From the NCBI RefSeq assembly GCF_002000055.1, contig NZ_MVBD01000006.1, positions 186,001-250,000 of the forward strand: DNA of 64,000 nt, read 5' to 3'. Below the pieces are notes generated by a model. It searched no databases. It saw only the letters and a program-made list of their open reading frames with translations, and was not told the origin of the DNA. Origin of the DNA: Marinicella sediminis (GTDB taxonomy: Bacteria; Pseudomonadota; Gammaproteobacteria; Xanthomonadales; Marinicellaceae). The translations under genes and the position numbers were made by a program. Below, piece after piece: positions 17,399-26,638 of the stretch; positions within the stretch are counted from its first letter, which is position 1; the number at the start of each line of letters is the position of its first letter.

Positions 17399-18067
17399 AT
17401 GAAAAAAGTATTGGCAGCGACCCTGGCTCTGATGAGTTTTAATGCCCTGGCTGTAGAAAAAGGTGATTGGCTGTTACACATTCGTGGCATCAACATTTCA
17501 CCGAACGATGACAGCTCCCTGATACATGTCGATGGCGCAGGTGTAGCAGGTACTGGAGTGACCGTTGATGACAACCCCAGCCTGGACATTTCCCTGGGCT
17601 ATATGTTTACTGATAACTGGGCTGTGGAACTGTTGGCTGACCTGAGTTCTAAACACACGGCTTCAGCTTATGGCCTTGGTGGTCTTGGCGTTCCTGATGG
17701 AACCGATGTGGTTGACACCAATGTCCTGCCACCTACTGTTTTTCTGCAGTATCAGTTTAATCCCAAAGGCAAAGTCCGACCTTATATGGGTGTTGGTCTG
17801 AACTATACCCTGTTTTTCAATGATGACCTGACCGCACCAGCTCAGGAAGTGTTGGGTGCCAGTAACCTGGACCTGGATTCTTCTGTGGGTGCTGCAGCAC
17901 AATTTGGTATTGACTGGGAATTACAAAATAACTGGTCATTCAATGTCGATGTTAAATACATCCAGATTGATACGGAAGCCACTTTTGATACCGCCATTGG
18001 TCGTGCATCCGTTGATATTGACATCAACCCCACTGTTTTAGGCATCGGATTTGGCAAAACATTCTGA
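17399..18067 (+). CDS. ompW: OmpW family outer-membrane protein
   Basis: Eight-stranded outer-membrane barrel thought to pass small hydrophobic molecules. A signal peptide (MKKVLAATLALMSFNALA) precedes the motif GDWLLHIRGINISPNDDSS, a variant of the OmpW GxxxVRxGxxxxxP element. Later strands include LPPTVFLQYQFNPKGKVRPYMGVGLNY, and the C-terminus is GIGFGKTF, ending in Phe. The 222-residue length is normal. ATG 17399 follows cagagaaaacac. The promoter carries an FNR-like palindrome at the class II position, suggesting induction when oxygen falls. A terminator follows. Confidence 0.92.
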   Translation: MKKVLAATLALMSFNALAVEKGDWLLHIRGINISPNDDSSLIHVDGAGVAGTGVTVDDNPSLDISLGYMFTDNWAVELLADLSSKHTASAYGLGGLGVPDGTDVVDTNVLPPTVFLQYQFNPKGKVRPYMGVGLNYTLFFNDDLTAPAQEVLGASNLDLDSSVGAAAQFGIDWELQNNWSFNVDVKYIQIDTEATFDTAIGRASVDIDINPTVLGIGFGKTF

Positions 18068-18097
18068 TAAACCGAAATAACAATCCTCTTCTTGATT

Positions 18098-18122
18098 AAG
18101 CCCGGGTAATCCCGGGCTTTTT
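18098..18122 (+). terminator. Intrinsic terminator after ompW
   Basis: AAGCCCGGG-taat-CCCGGGCTT is a perfect 9-bp stem followed by a short T run, 30 bases after the ompW stop codon. Confidence 0.9.
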
Positions 18123-18324
18123 GTTCTTATACGCACACTCTACATTTCTGCAAACTCAAAGAGATGTTTCTAAAAAATATTTAATATCAATAACTTGAGT
18201 TCAATAACACAAAGCGTTTAACTCTTTCTTAATGTTTTTTCAACGCGATTTATTGCATTGTTTGTACAATTGAAAGCATCATATCGTTCGGTATGTGTAC
18301 TTTTAAAAACACAAAGGAGATATC

Positions 18325-18948
18325 ATGAAATCAACAACAGACAAGATGAAACAAGCCATTAAATCAACCTTATTTGCTGCTTCCTTGACTGTTACCTCAA
18401 TGGCCACAGCTGGCGGCAATGAGCACTATAAAACAGATGTCAAATTAAAGGATGCCTGGATAGACGGCAAAATTGAATCTGCTTTACTGATCAACCGGCA
18501 CCTCAACAATTTCACCATCGATACCGATGTTAAGAAAGGTAAAGCTTATTTGTCTGGTACCGTGCGTTCCGAAATTGATCGCGACCTCGCTGAAGAAATC
18601 GCCAAAAGCATTGAAGGAGTGACCGCTGTTGATAATGACATCATCGTCAAGAAATCTGAAGAGATGTCAGACAAATGGCATGTCACACACAAACACCAGA
18701 AAGAAAAGACCAGAGAGTTCGGCACCTGGTACGACGATGCCACCACAACCGCATCGATCAAATCTGAGTTGTTGTGGAACGATTCAACATCCGGGCTGGA
18801 TATCAATGTGGACACCGCTTTCGGTGTGGTGACCCTCAATGGAGTGGTCGACAGTGAATCAGAGAAAGAGTTGATTGAACAAATCGCTGAAAATACGCCT
18901 GGCGTAAAAAATGTAGAAAGTGAAATTGAAGTGGACAGCAACTCATAA
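18325..18948 (+). CDS. Periplasmic protein with two BON domains (OsmY-like)
   Basis: Exported 207-residue protein with a signal peptide (cleavage near ATAGG, residue 30) and two BON domains. The first ends at [14 protein letters not shown] (about 45-110) and the second at [14 protein letters not shown] (about 142-205). BON domains are phospholipid-associating modules in osmotic or envelope-stress proteins such as OsmY. The ribosome site aaggagat lies just before ATG 18325. It is bounded by terminators, with DUF1328 next; both neighbours are typical stress-associated small envelope genes. Confidence 0.9.
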   Translation: MKSTTDKMKQAIKSTLFAASLTVTSMATAGGNEHYKTDVKLKDAWIDGKIESALLINRHLNNFTIDTDVKKGKAYLSGTVRSEIDRDLAEEIAKSIEGVTAVDNDIIVKKSEEMSDKWHVTHKHQKEKTREFGTWYDDATTTASIKSELLWNDSTSGLDINVDTAFGVVTLNGVVDSESEKELIEQIAENTPGVKNVESEIEVDSNS

Positions 18949-18968
18949 GCGTTGAATCACAATCCACC

Positions 18969-18997
18969 AGCGGGGTGCCAGTTCACCCCGCTTTTTT
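18969..18997 (+). terminator. Intrinsic terminator after the BON gene
   Basis: AGCGGGGTG and CACCCCGCT form a perfect 9-bp stem with a six-base loop, followed by six T. It separates the BON gene from the DUF1328 gene only 23 bases downstream. Confidence 0.92.
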
Positions 18998-19019
18998 ATC
19001 ACTGTTATCGGAGTTAATC

Positions 19020-19181
19020 ATGCTCAACTACGCACTTTTATTTCTCATCATCGCCATCATCGCGGCCGTTTTCGGTTTTGGAGGTGTGGCAGGCACAGCC
19101 GCCAGCATTGCCAAAGTATTGTTTTTCATTTTTCTGGTGCTGATGGTAATTTCATTGTTTTCTCACGTGTTCAAGACTTAG
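19020..19181 (+). CDS. DUF1328 (YtjA family) small membrane protein
   Basis: A 53-residue hydrophobic protein with two membrane helices flanking the conserved glycine-rich turn [15 protein letters not shown], the hallmark of DUF1328/YtjA. Its role is unknown; members are widespread in proteobacteria and often sit with stress genes. ATG 19020 has the ribosome site cggagt. It follows the BON-domain gene, is separated from it by a terminator, and is itself followed by a terminator. Confidence 0.9.
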   Translation: MLNYALLFLIIAIIAAVFGFGGVAGTAASIAKVLFFIFLVLMVISLFSHVFKT

Positions 19182-19207
19182 CCGGTTAACACAAAAGGCG
19201 AATATGG

Positions 19208-19232
19208 ACCTCCGCCCGTTCGGGGGTTTTTT
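19208..19232 (+). terminator. Intrinsic terminator after the DUF1328 gene
   Basis: ACCTCCG-cccgtt-CGGGGGT forms a 7-bp stem with one T-G pair, followed by T residues. It lies between the convergent DUF1328 and MBL-fold genes. Confidence 0.8.
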
Positions 19233-20034
19233 ATGAACCGTACAAGGCCAACGGCGCCGAATAATGTGCTTGCTTCAATAAATCCATGCCACACTCAAGG
19301 TCACTGATCCAATCAAGAAACTGACCAATTACCCGAGCTCCTTTGAAAGCCTGTCCATGTTGTGGCACGATGGCTTCCACATCAAGCTTTTCAACCATTC
19401 TGGCCCAGTGTCTGGCGGCTTTATTTGAACCCATGTATCGCCGATGAAAGCCTTCCATCAATGGAATATGGGCCTCAAAATCAGTCACATATGCGGTTGA
19501 TTCATCCCCTCCAATGGATGCCCCCATGTCACCGGAAAACAATATTTTGCTGACTGGGTCATACAATTGAAAGTTACCGACTGAGTGTAAAAAATGAGCC
19601 GGTAACATAACCAGTTCACTGTCACCAAACGGTAACCGGAAACCCTCATCTGGAATCTGAATGACCCTTTGATTGAAGTCGCCCACTTGTTTATCTACAT
19701 GCGATGAAACCAAATGTGGCAGAAACCGACCCCATAAGCTGGAGACCAGTACACGGCATGCAGAGTTCATCACCCAGCGATCAATCGATGCGATGATGTC
19801 CGGATCCTGATGAGAAGCAAAAATATAGTCCAGCTCTTTCGGGTTGATGTAACGGGTGATGGCGATGTTCAGCGGAATATACGTTAAGTCGCCACCCGGG
19901 TCCAATAATATCGACTGATCACCATTGAGGATGAGGAACTGATTGGCCTGCACCCCTTCGCCTTCAACCAAATCATTGAAAGCCAGGCAGAGGTGTTTGC
20001 CGTGACGAAACAACACTTCAGGCTTGCCTTGCAT
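19231..20034 (-). CDS. MBL-fold oxygen-binding di-iron (ODP) domain protein
   Basis: Metallo-beta-lactamase-fold protein of 267 residues related to the di-iron domain of flavodiiron proteins. Visible elements are SHQDPDIIASIDRW (metal-site HxDPD), LPAHFLHSVGNFQLYDP and LFSGDMGASIGGD. There is no flavodoxin domain, so a separate electron donor would be needed for oxygen or nitric oxide reduction; some stand-alone members act in oxygen sensing. Start is ATG 20034. It lies downstream of the antiporter gene on the same strand, 65 bases away, with no clear promoter between. Exact function is unknown. Confidence 0.8.
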   Translation of the reverse strand: MQGKPEVLFRHGKHLCLAFNDLVEGEGVQANQFLILNGDQSILLDPGGDLTYIPLNIAITRYINPKELDYIFASHQDPDIIASIDRWVMNSACRVLVSSLWGRFLPHLVSSHVDKQVGDFNQRVIQIPDEGFRLPFGDSELVMLPAHFLHSVGNFQLYDPVSKILFSGDMGASIGGDESTAYVTDFEAHIPLMEGFHRRYMGSNKAARHWARMVEKLDVEAIVPQHGQAFKGARVIGQFLDWISDLECGMDLLKQAHYSAPLALYGS

Positions 20035-20099
20035 GAATAACTCCTGGAAACGAAAGCAGTTATTGTAGACAAGCCGGGATGTACTTTATTTGACAAATA

Positions 20100-21929
20100 T
20101 CAAACGATGGGTTGATTATCCTCTTCTTTTTCTGGTATCAAACCAACCAATGTCCATTCAGTGCCAAGCTTTTCAACGCTTTCTTTGCGGGTGAAAACCT
20201 TCAACTGTTTGCCGTCTGCTGAAATTCCAAACATGGGAATCACTCCTTTGCCATGCTGTTCCAGGTATTGTTCATATCCATATTCATCAGACAAAGTGGT
20301 ACTTTTGATTTTGGCACCCTTAGATAACAAACTGGCCAGTTTTGCGTACGTGATGTCCCGATCAAATAAGTTTCTGGCTTTGCCCTCACGGGAAACGCTG
20401 TGCTTGTGTTCATCACGGTTCCTCTCTTCCTCGTTGAGGACAAAAATGTTGGCCACCCCAAACTCCCTTTTATAGCGGGTCGCTGCCAACAGGTTAAGGT
20501 CTTTGTTCATCGATAATGCCAACATTTTACCAATCCCGATCAAATCCAGGTGTTGATCGGCATGTTCTGAAACCACATTGCCATAATAAGTACGGATGTC
20601 TTTCATTCTGGCATCTCTGATATAGCGCCAATGAGAATCTGTCAACAAACATTCAAAACCATGTTTATTCAGCGCTTCAGCAATCGCCACCGCAACCGGG
20701 TTGCTGCCCACCACCAAAATGCCTTTGGACTCAGGATTAGCCACACCCAGCTTTTTTGCCAGATAACCGGCTGTGGCAGACTGGAACACCACGGTTCCAA
20801 TGATCACCATAAAGGTCAGTGAAACCAGCAAATTGGCTTCACTGTAACCTTGTTGTTCAAGCTTCAGGGCAAACAACGCAGAAACCGCAGCGGCGACAAT
20901 CCCCCTAGGCGCTATCCATGACAACACCACACGTTCCTTAAAATTCAGGTCTGAACCCCAGGTTGAAATCAATATTTTCAATGGTCTGGCAACGAATTGT
21001 ACCACCAGCAAAATCACCAGTGACAACCATCCGATATTCAAAAACTCCTGTAAATCAAGTCGCGCGGCCAAAATGATGAACAGCCCTGAAATCAACAACA
21101 CCGTCAAAGATTCTTTGAAATTCAGGATGTCCTCAATGGGGGTGTTTTTGCTGTTGGCCAGCCACATACCCATCACTGTCACAGTCAATAGACCGGACTC
21201 ATGAGCCAAGTGGTTAGACAATGCAAAAACCGCAAAAACCAGGGTCAGGGTGAATACATTATGCAGGTATTCCGGTAACCAATGACGACGCAGAACCACA
21301 CCCATCAAATGCCCACCCAGTGCACCCAACACCAGGCCAACCAGAAAAATCCAACCAAAGTCCAAAAACACACCCATCAGGCCTTCTGCACCTTGCTGGG
21401 ATGATATAATGAAGTTAAACACCAACACCGCCAGTAAGGCACCCAGCGGATCAATCACGATGCCTTCCCAACGCAGCACATTGGCCACTTTTTTGTTGAG
21501 TTTAAAAATTCGCAGCATTGGTACGATCACTGTCGGACCAGTGACCACCACCAACGAACCGAACAACAAAGACAACAACCAGGGCAGATCAAGTAACCAA
21601 TGGGTGGCCACCGCTATGGTCAGCCAGGTCACAATCATGCCCAGCGTAACCATTCTCCTGACCACTGACTCCAAACCGCGGATTTCGCGTAAGTTCAGGG
21701 TCAATGCCCCTTCAAACAGAATCACCGATACCGCCAGAGAAACCATAGGAAATAACAAATCTCCAAAAATCAGGTCAGGGTCAATCAGTCCGGTCACCGG
21801 CTTACCGAGGATGATGCCCAATAAAAGCAGCAGCAAAATGGATGGCAGTTTAAGCCACCAGGCCAGCCACTGGGCCAAGGAGCCCAGTATGCCAATCGCT
21901 GCTATTGACAGCATCAAATGTTCAGACAT
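20100..21929 (-). CDS. CPA1-type cation:proton antiporter with RCK/TrkA-N domain
   Basis: Inner-membrane Na+ or K+/H+ antiporter. About twelve membrane helices occupy residues 1-390, including the conserved LFEGALTL and GIVIDPLGALLA segments (ion-binding Asp). A cytosolic TrkA-N/RCK-like domain follows (GILVVGSNPVAVAIAEALNKHG, a Rossmann nucleotide fold). The C-terminal tail resembles a TrkA-C or KTN regulatory region. The 609-residue length fits antiporters gated by nucleotide. ATG 21929 lies two bases after the TerC stop, so the two are co-transcribed. Which cation is carried cannot be read from the sequence. Confidence 0.9.
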   Translation of the reverse strand: MSEHLMLSIAAIGILGSLAQWLAWWLKLPSILLLLLLGIILGKPVTGLIDPDLIFGDLLFPMVSLAVSVILFEGALTLNLREIRGLESVVRRMVTLGMIVTWLTIAVATHWLLDLPWLLSLLFGSLVVVTGPTVIVPMLRIFKLNKKVANVLRWEGIVIDPLGALLAVLVFNFIISSQQGAEGLMGVFLDFGWIFLVGLVLGALGGHLMGVVLRRHWLPEYLHNVFTLTLVFAVFALSNHLAHESGLLTVTVMGMWLANSKNTPIEDILNFKESLTVLLISGLFIILAARLDLQEFLNIGWLSLVILLVVQFVARPLKILISTWGSDLNFKERVVLSWIAPRGIVAAAVSALFALKLEQQGYSEANLLVSLTFMVIIGTVVFQSATAGYLAKKLGVANPESKGILVVGSNPVAVAIAEALNKHGFECLLTDSHWRYIRDARMKDIRTYYGNVVSEHADQHLDLIGIGKMLALSMNKDLNLLAATRYKREFGVANIFVLNEEERNRDEHKHSVSREGKARNLFDRDITYAKLASLLSKGAKIKSTTLSDEYGYEQYLEQHGKGVIPMFGISADGKQLKVFTRKESVEKLGTEWTLVGLIPEKEEDNQPIV

Positions 21930-21931
21930 GT

Positions 21932-22744
21932 TTATTCCTTCAGAGACTCTATTGCCTGTGGATTATTCCGTAATTTAAGTCGTGACAGTTTTTTCGAGTA
22001 ACGGCCTCTGACAATTTCAGAGATCACCAACACCACAATCACAAAATAGAAGGTGGCCTTACTCATCTGGGTGATTTCGTGGCCAAAGAATTTCAGGTGG
22101 GCAATGTGACCGCCTTCGGACAACAACATGATGCCGACGATGAACAAAATAAACAAACCCAGAATCTCGTACATGCGATTGCGTTGCAGGAAATCTGCTA
22201 TGGTGTCCGCCAGCCAAACCATCAACATGGCACCAATCAGAATGGCCGTGGCCATCACAACGTAATTATCGGTCAGTGCCATCGCACTGAGGATGGAATC
22301 AAAAGAAAACACCACGTTCATGGTCACAATCAATGCCAGGGCTTTGCCAAAAGAAGCCTTTTTCTTGTCTTCCTGGCTTTGGTTGTGTTCTTCCAGCAAC
22401 ATCATGTGCCAGATTTCTTTCACCGCGGTGTAAATAATGAACACGCCACCAAGCAATACCACCACTGCACGGAGGTTAAATGAGCCTTCCACCACGCCCT
22501 GCCAACCAATGGTAAACATCGGTTCGGTAAAGTATGACAACAGCTTTAACAGCAGGAACAACAGAATCAAACGGAACAAAACCGCCATCCAAATACCGGT
22601 TTTGCGCAGCTTGGACTGTCTGTCCGGCGCCACCCGTTTGGACTCAATAATGATATACAGCAGGTTGTCGAAACCCAGCACAGCCTGCAGCATGATCAAC
22701 ATACCCAGGGTCAGTAAATTTTCTATGGTGAACAAGCCTTCCAT
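21932..22744 (-). CDS. TerC family integral membrane protein
   Basis: Polytopic membrane protein of about 270 residues. The TerC signature is present: LGFDNLLYIIIESKRVAPDRQ near the N-terminus and NVVFSFDSILSAMALTDNY in the middle, with paired acidic residues in membrane segments. The family is linked to tellurite resistance and to manganese export or metal loading of exported proteins. The frame opens at 22768, but ATG 22744 follows a gagg ribosome site and starts MEGLFTIENLL, so it is preferred. It is the first gene of a pair with the antiporter. Confidence 0.9.
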   Translation of the reverse strand: MEGLFTIENLLTLGMLIMLQAVLGFDNLLYIIIESKRVAPDRQSKLRKTGIWMAVLFRLILLFLLLKLLSYFTEPMFTIGWQGVVEGSFNLRAVVVLLGGVFIIYTAVKEIWHMMLLEEHNQSQEDKKKASFGKALALIVTMNVVFSFDSILSAMALTDNYVVMATAILIGAMLMVWLADTIADFLQRNRMYEILGLFILFIVGIMLLSEGGHIAHLKFFGHEITQMSKATFYFVIVVLVISEIVRGRYSKKLSRLKLRNNPQAIESLKE

Positions 22745-22822
22745 CTCAAACCTCAGAATTGAAAACAATCATTGTTATCTCAATGCCGGTTATTTTCAAG
22801 TGGAAAAAACAATGTAATGAAT

Positions 22823-23701
22823 TCAAACTTGCTGTCGTTGACTGGTTAACATCACCAATAAGATTCCGCCCAGTACCGCTGCTGCAGACAACACCAGTCG
22901 CTGGCTCAGTGACTCGCCGGCAAATACCACACCGCCGCCGGCTGCCAGTACCGGCACAGACAACTGAAGCACCCCGGCGCTGGTAGCGGTGAGCGAAGGC
23001 AGTACGGTGTACCAGATGGCATAACCCAACCCTGAGGTCAGCGCACCTGAAAAGACCGCCAGTATCACCCCATCAACAGACCAATGTTCGAAACCTGGAA
23101 CCCACAGCAGCAAGGGTAGGGCCAGGGGCACTGACCAGAGAAAATTCCGCGTCGTGTCGGTCAATGGTTGTGCTGAGCCTTGTCCGGCCAGGGTGTACAG
23201 TCCCCAGGCCACCCCACTGAACAGCATCAACACAAAACCGGTCCAGCTGGGAGTTCCCAAAGCTGGCCACAACAAATAACTCAGTCCGGAAAAAGCCAGC
23301 AGCACACCCAGCCATTCCAAGCAACCAGCCCGGTAGCCACCAATGAGTCTGCTGAACAACATTGTCAACTGTACCACCCCGAACAAAATAAGCGCACCAC
23401 TGCCGGTATCCAACATCAGGTATGCCAAAGAAAAGCACACGGCATAAATGAACAGCAACACGGCGCCCATTATGCCCTGCCACCGAGGTGTGATGACCTG
23501 CTTTGAAACAGACTGGGCTGATTTGCTCAGCGCCATCAGTAACACCAACATCAGGGCGCCGGCAATCAGTCGCACACTGGTGAAACCAGCTGCGTCCATC
23601 AGTCCCTGGCCCAGGACCAAACGGCACAACACCGAATTACCGGCAAAAGCCAGTAAAGCCAAAGTGGTGAAGAAAACCAACTTCAGGGTTTTCTGGCTCA
23701 A
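22823..23701 (-). CDS. EamA/DMT-family transporter
   Basis: Drug/metabolite transporter superfamily protein of 292 residues with about ten membrane helices in two EamA repeats (residues about 8-140 and 150-285). Such proteins usually export amino acids or metabolites. Its start codon overlaps the cyclase-gene stop by four bases (ATGA), which makes it the last gene of the 3-hydroxyanthranilate operon. Movement of a pathway intermediate or aromatic amino acid is a reasonable inference, but substrate cannot be read from sequence. Confidence 0.85.
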   Translation of the reverse strand: MSQKTLKLVFFTTLALLAFAGNSVLCRLVLGQGLMDAAGFTSVRLIAGALMLVLLMALSKSAQSVSKQVITPRWQGIMGAVLLFIYAVCFSLAYLMLDTGSGALILFGVVQLTMLFSRLIGGYRAGCLEWLGVLLAFSGLSYLLWPALGTPSWTGFVLMLFSGVAWGLYTLAGQGSAQPLTDTTRNFLWSVPLALPLLLWVPGFEHWSVDGVILAVFSGALTSGLGYAIWYTVLPSLTATSAGVLQLSVPVLAAGGGVVFAGESLSQRLVLSAAAVLGGILLVMLTSQRQQV

Positions 23702-24489
23702 GGTGTCAACTCATACAACATCGGATTGCTGGGCACGGCATTGAGGTTCATGCGAGGCAATTGGAGGTTCAGCAGGTATTCGCCGTCTTTGATTTCGTTC
23801 GGCACGTAAATCATTTCGGTGATGGTTTTGTGCTGAAACTGCAGGTCATTTAATTGGTGATCTCCAGGCTGAATGTTCCAGAACAAACGGTGGTTGCTCA
23901 GCATGCCGTCATCATGCAACCGGTCCACTGATGGCATGTCCACCAGCAGGTGCTCAACCTGGGTTTCTTCTACCAGCCAGCGCATGGCTTCATTACTGAA
24001 AAAAGGAGGGTGTATGTCCTGACCGTATTGATGAGTCAGTTTCGCCGCAGCGTTAGGCAAGGTTCTGATAATCAAAGCTTTTACACCCCTGTGTAAACGG
24101 TTCTTTACAGCCGTCAACTGGTACTTACACAACAATTTATCACCCGGCTCAATGGCTGGCTGATAACTGTCCATACTGACATGAGTAACTGGCTCCAAGG
24201 TCACCAGCAAGGCTTTCATCAACGGCTGTATCACCACTTCATGTGGCGCCAACAACTGGTCGACCACATGAGAAATGCTTTCGGTGTGGGTGCCGTTGCA
24301 GTGTGGGTTGAATGATACTTCGGGCGCATTACAGGAACCGCCTTGTGTGGTGTCACCAATGAACGACCCGGCCTGCATGGGTTTGGCGGAGGCCGAGGCG
24401 GCGCCGAAATGACTGGGTTGCGGTCCGTCAAACAACATCGGTATGGCGATCGATCGCGGGGCCTGATTGAGCTTGACCCGGCGACTCAT
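23698..24489 (-). CDS. Cyclase-family (kynurenine-formamidase-like) protein with altered metal motif
   Basis: Protein of 263 residues in the cyclase fold that includes bacterial kynurenine formamidase. The family metal motif HxGTHxDxPxH appears here as CNGTHTESISH (residues 64-74). The first histidine is cysteine (although His63 is adjacent), Asp is Glu and Pro is Ile. The rest of the fold is recognisable. Its place between the ACMS decarboxylase and a transporter suggests a step in tryptophan or 3-hydroxyanthranilate breakdown, but the altered ligands make formamidase activity doubtful. Stop/start overlaps on both sides indicate translational coupling. Confidence 0.75.
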   Translation of the reverse strand: MSRRVKLNQAPRSIAIPMLFDGPQPSHFGAASASAKPMQAGSFIGDTTQGGSCNAPEVSFNPHCNGTHTESISHVVDQLLAPHEVVIQPLMKALLVTLEPVTHVSMDSYQPAIEPGDKLLCKYQLTAVKNRLHRGVKALIIRTLPNAAAKLTHQYGQDIHPPFFSNEAMRWLVEETQVEHLLVDMPSVDRLHDDGMLSNHRLFWNIQPGDHQLNDLQFQHKTITEMIYVPNEIKDGEYLLNLQLPRMNLNAVPSNPMLYELTP

Positions 24490-25502
24490 CAGACAAACTG
24501 CTCAGCTGACAGGTTCAGCCATTCCAACGCTGTGCCGGCCAACATCCGCGCTTTGATGTCATCATCATAGGGCATGGAAGCAATCAGTTTGCCTGGTTCC
24601 AACTCACCCAGCGGGAATGGATAATCGGTGCCCAGCGCCAGACGCTCATGACCCATTAATTTGACAATGTAATCGAGCACTCCAGGTTCATGCACCAGGG
24701 TATCCAGATAAATCTGCTGCAGGTATTTGCGCGGGTTATGCGGATTGTCCACCGCCACCAGGTCCGGACGGACCTCAAAACCGTGTTCAATGCGGCCTAT
24801 ACTGGCCGGAAAACCGCCGCCGCCATGGGCAAAAGCGATCCGCAGATTGGGCAGTCGCTCCAATACACCTCCAAAGATCATGGAACATATGGCCAGTGAC
24901 GTTTCTGCCGGCATACCAACCAACCAGGGCAGCCAGTAATCTTTCATTTGTTCTTTACCCACCATGTCCCAGGGATGCACAAAAATCGCAGCACCGAGCT
25001 CTTCGGCAGCGGCAAACACCTCAAACAATTCTGGCGCATTGAGGTTCCACTCGTTGACATGGGAACCAATCTGCACCCCAGCCAGGCCCAGTTCTTTGAC
25101 ACAACGCTCGAGTTCTTTGACCGCCAGGTCTGGTGCCTGCATGGGCAAAGTTCCCAGGCCCACAAAACGACGCGGGTTGCTGGCGACTTTCTGCGCCATA
25201 TCATCATTCAGAAATCGTGCCAAATCATGGGTGTCCTGTGGTTTTGCCCAGTAACAAAACATCACCGGCACCGTCGACAGCACCTGTACGTGAACCCCGT
25301 GAACATCACACTCTTTGAGCCTCACTTCAGGGTCCCAACAGTTGGCTTCAACGTCACGAAAATGACGGCCATCCTGCATCATCCGGGCACAACCACAGCC
25401 GGTGTGCTCAAGTTGAACAAAACCACCATAACCATATTTTTCCTGCAGGTTGGGCCAGTTTTCCGGCAAAATATGCGTGTGTATGTCTATTTTCAGCATC
25501 AA
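24489..25502 (-). CDS. 2-amino-3-carboxymuconate-6-semialdehyde decarboxylase
   Basis: Zinc amidohydrolase-fold decarboxylase (ACMSD) converting 2-amino-3-carboxymuconate semialdehyde to 2-aminomuconate semialdehyde. All expected metal ligands are visible: His8 and His10 (DIHTHIL), His176 (HPWDM), His226 (FAHGGGGFP) and Asp293 (GTDYPFP). These positions nearly match those I recall for the Pseudomonas fluorescens enzyme. Length 337. It overlaps the dioxygenase stop by four bases (ATGA) and the next gene by one, in the middle of the operon. It steers the unstable ACMS away from quinolinate towards catabolism. Confidence 0.93.
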   Translation of the reverse strand: MMLKIDIHTHILPENWPNLQEKYGYGGFVQLEHTGCGCARMMQDGRHFRDVEANCWDPEVRLKECDVHGVHVQVLSTVPVMFCYWAKPQDTHDLARFLNDDMAQKVASNPRRFVGLGTLPMQAPDLAVKELERCVKELGLAGVQIGSHVNEWNLNAPELFEVFAAAEELGAAIFVHPWDMVGKEQMKDYWLPWLVGMPAETSLAICSMIFGGVLERLPNLRIAFAHGGGGFPASIGRIEHGFEVRPDLVAVDNPHNPRKYLQQIYLDTLVHEPGVLDYIVKLMGHERLALGTDYPFPLGELEPGKLIASMPYDDDIKARMLAGTALEWLNLSAEQFV

Positions 25503-26041
25503 AGCTCCAATTTGTTGCTGTCAGGCATGACCGTGCCACAGGCATCACAGGTACGGGCCTGCGGGTCATTGAAAAACCGCTCGAAAACCGGAAAGAAGTC
25601 TTGTTCAATGTCCGTCAGGGTAAAGTATTCTTCATACAACAAGTGGTTACAGTTTTCACAGTACCACATCAATCCATCCTTCTCGTTGGTCAATCGCTTG
25701 CGCTCAACCACCAAACCAATGGAGTTCGCATACCGTACCGGAGAGTGCGGCATCCTGGGTGGCAGCAAAAAGATTTCACCTGCCTTGATCGGATAATCCA
25801 CGACCTGCCCATTTTGTTGGGTCTTCAGCAACATTTCTCCTTCCAGCTGATAAAAAAACTCAGGGCCTTCATCATAATGGTAGTCGCGTCTGCCGTTGGG
25901 TCCACCAACCACCATCACAATGAAATCATCCTCTTCAAAGACCTGTTTGTTACACACCGGCGGTTTGAGTTGGTCGCGGTGGTCATCAATCCATTGTTGA
26001 AAATTAAAAGGGGCGCTGGGTGCGGTGTGCTTTTCGTTCAT
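25499..26041 (-). CDS. nbaC: 3-hydroxyanthranilate 3,4-dioxygenase
   Basis: Cupin iron dioxygenase that opens the ring of 3-hydroxyanthranilate to form ACMS. Catalytic iron ligands are His55, Glu61 and His99 ([13 protein letters not shown] and [10 protein letters not shown]). A second, rubredoxin-like site of four cysteines, typical of bacterial enzymes, is at Cys128, Cys131, Cys165 and Cys168. Length 180 is normal. It lies four bases after the Rid gene and overlaps the ACMSD gene, matching the reaction order: dioxygenase, decarboxylase, then (after an aldehyde dehydrogenase not found in this window) the deaminase. Confidence 0.95.
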   Translation of the reverse strand: MNEKHTAPSAPFNFQQWIDDHRDQLKPPVCNKQVFEEDDFIVMVVGGPNGRRDYHYDEGPEFFYQLEGEMLLKTQQNGQVVDYPIKAGEIFLLPPRMPHSPVRYANSIGLVVERKRLTNEKDGLMWYCENCNHLLYEEYFTLTDIEQDFFPVFERFFNDPQARTCDACGTVMPDSNKLEL

Positions 26042-26045
26042 GATT

Positions 26046-26462
26046 TCACTCTTTGATGACTGCTATACATTTTAACTCAATCGCAATCGGTGTCGGCAAC
26101 TTGTTGATTTCTACCGTGGTGCGGCAAGGCTGATTGCTGGCAAAGTACTCGGCATAAACCTTGTTATAGGTGGCAAAATCATCATCCATGTTGGTCAGAA
26201 ACACCGTGACATCAACCAGCTCATCCCAACTGGAACCCGAGGCTTCCAACACCAATCTGACATTTTCAAAGACACTGCGACACTGGGTTTCTATGCAGTA
26301 TGCAGTGATGTTGCCATCTTCATCGAGGCTGACTCCAGGGATGTCTTTGCTGCCTTTTTTTCGGGGGCCAACCCCGGATAAAAACAACAAATTGCCAACT
26401 TTTCTGGCGTGCGGATACAGGCCGACTGGCGGCGGGGCATCATTGGCCATGACTTTGTTCAT
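26046..26462 (-). CDS. RidA-family 2-aminomuconate deaminase
   Basis: Rid-family protein of 138 residues that keeps the catalytic arginine in [20 protein letters not shown], unlike the Rid protein at 15.6-16.0 kb. Its position first in the operon with 3-hydroxyanthranilate dioxygenase and ACMSD points to the 2-aminomuconate deaminase of the meta route (amnD/nbaF type), giving 4-oxalocrotonate and ammonia. Start ATG 26462; no other gene precedes it on this strand, so the operon promoter should lie in 26463-26638, shared with the divergent VOC gene. Confidence 0.85.
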   Translation of the reverse strand: MNKVMANDAPPPVGLYPHARKVGNLLFLSGVGPRKKGSKDIPGVSLDEDGNITAYCIETQCRSVFENVRLVLEASGSSWDELVDVTVFLTNMDDDFATYNKVYAEYFASNQPCRTTVEINKLPTPIAIELKCIAVIKE

Positions 26463-26638
26463 ATTTTTATTCTCGCTGTGTGTTCAAGCTGGACTTTGTC
26501 AGAACAGCCGTTCACAATGTTTAGCTTACATTACCCAGACCTGTTTACCACGAACAAGTCTGATCATCAATGTGCTGAGGTGGCTGGTCATGGACCAGTC
26601 ATTCTGCGGTCAGCACCCGTATAAAGAGGAATAACACC

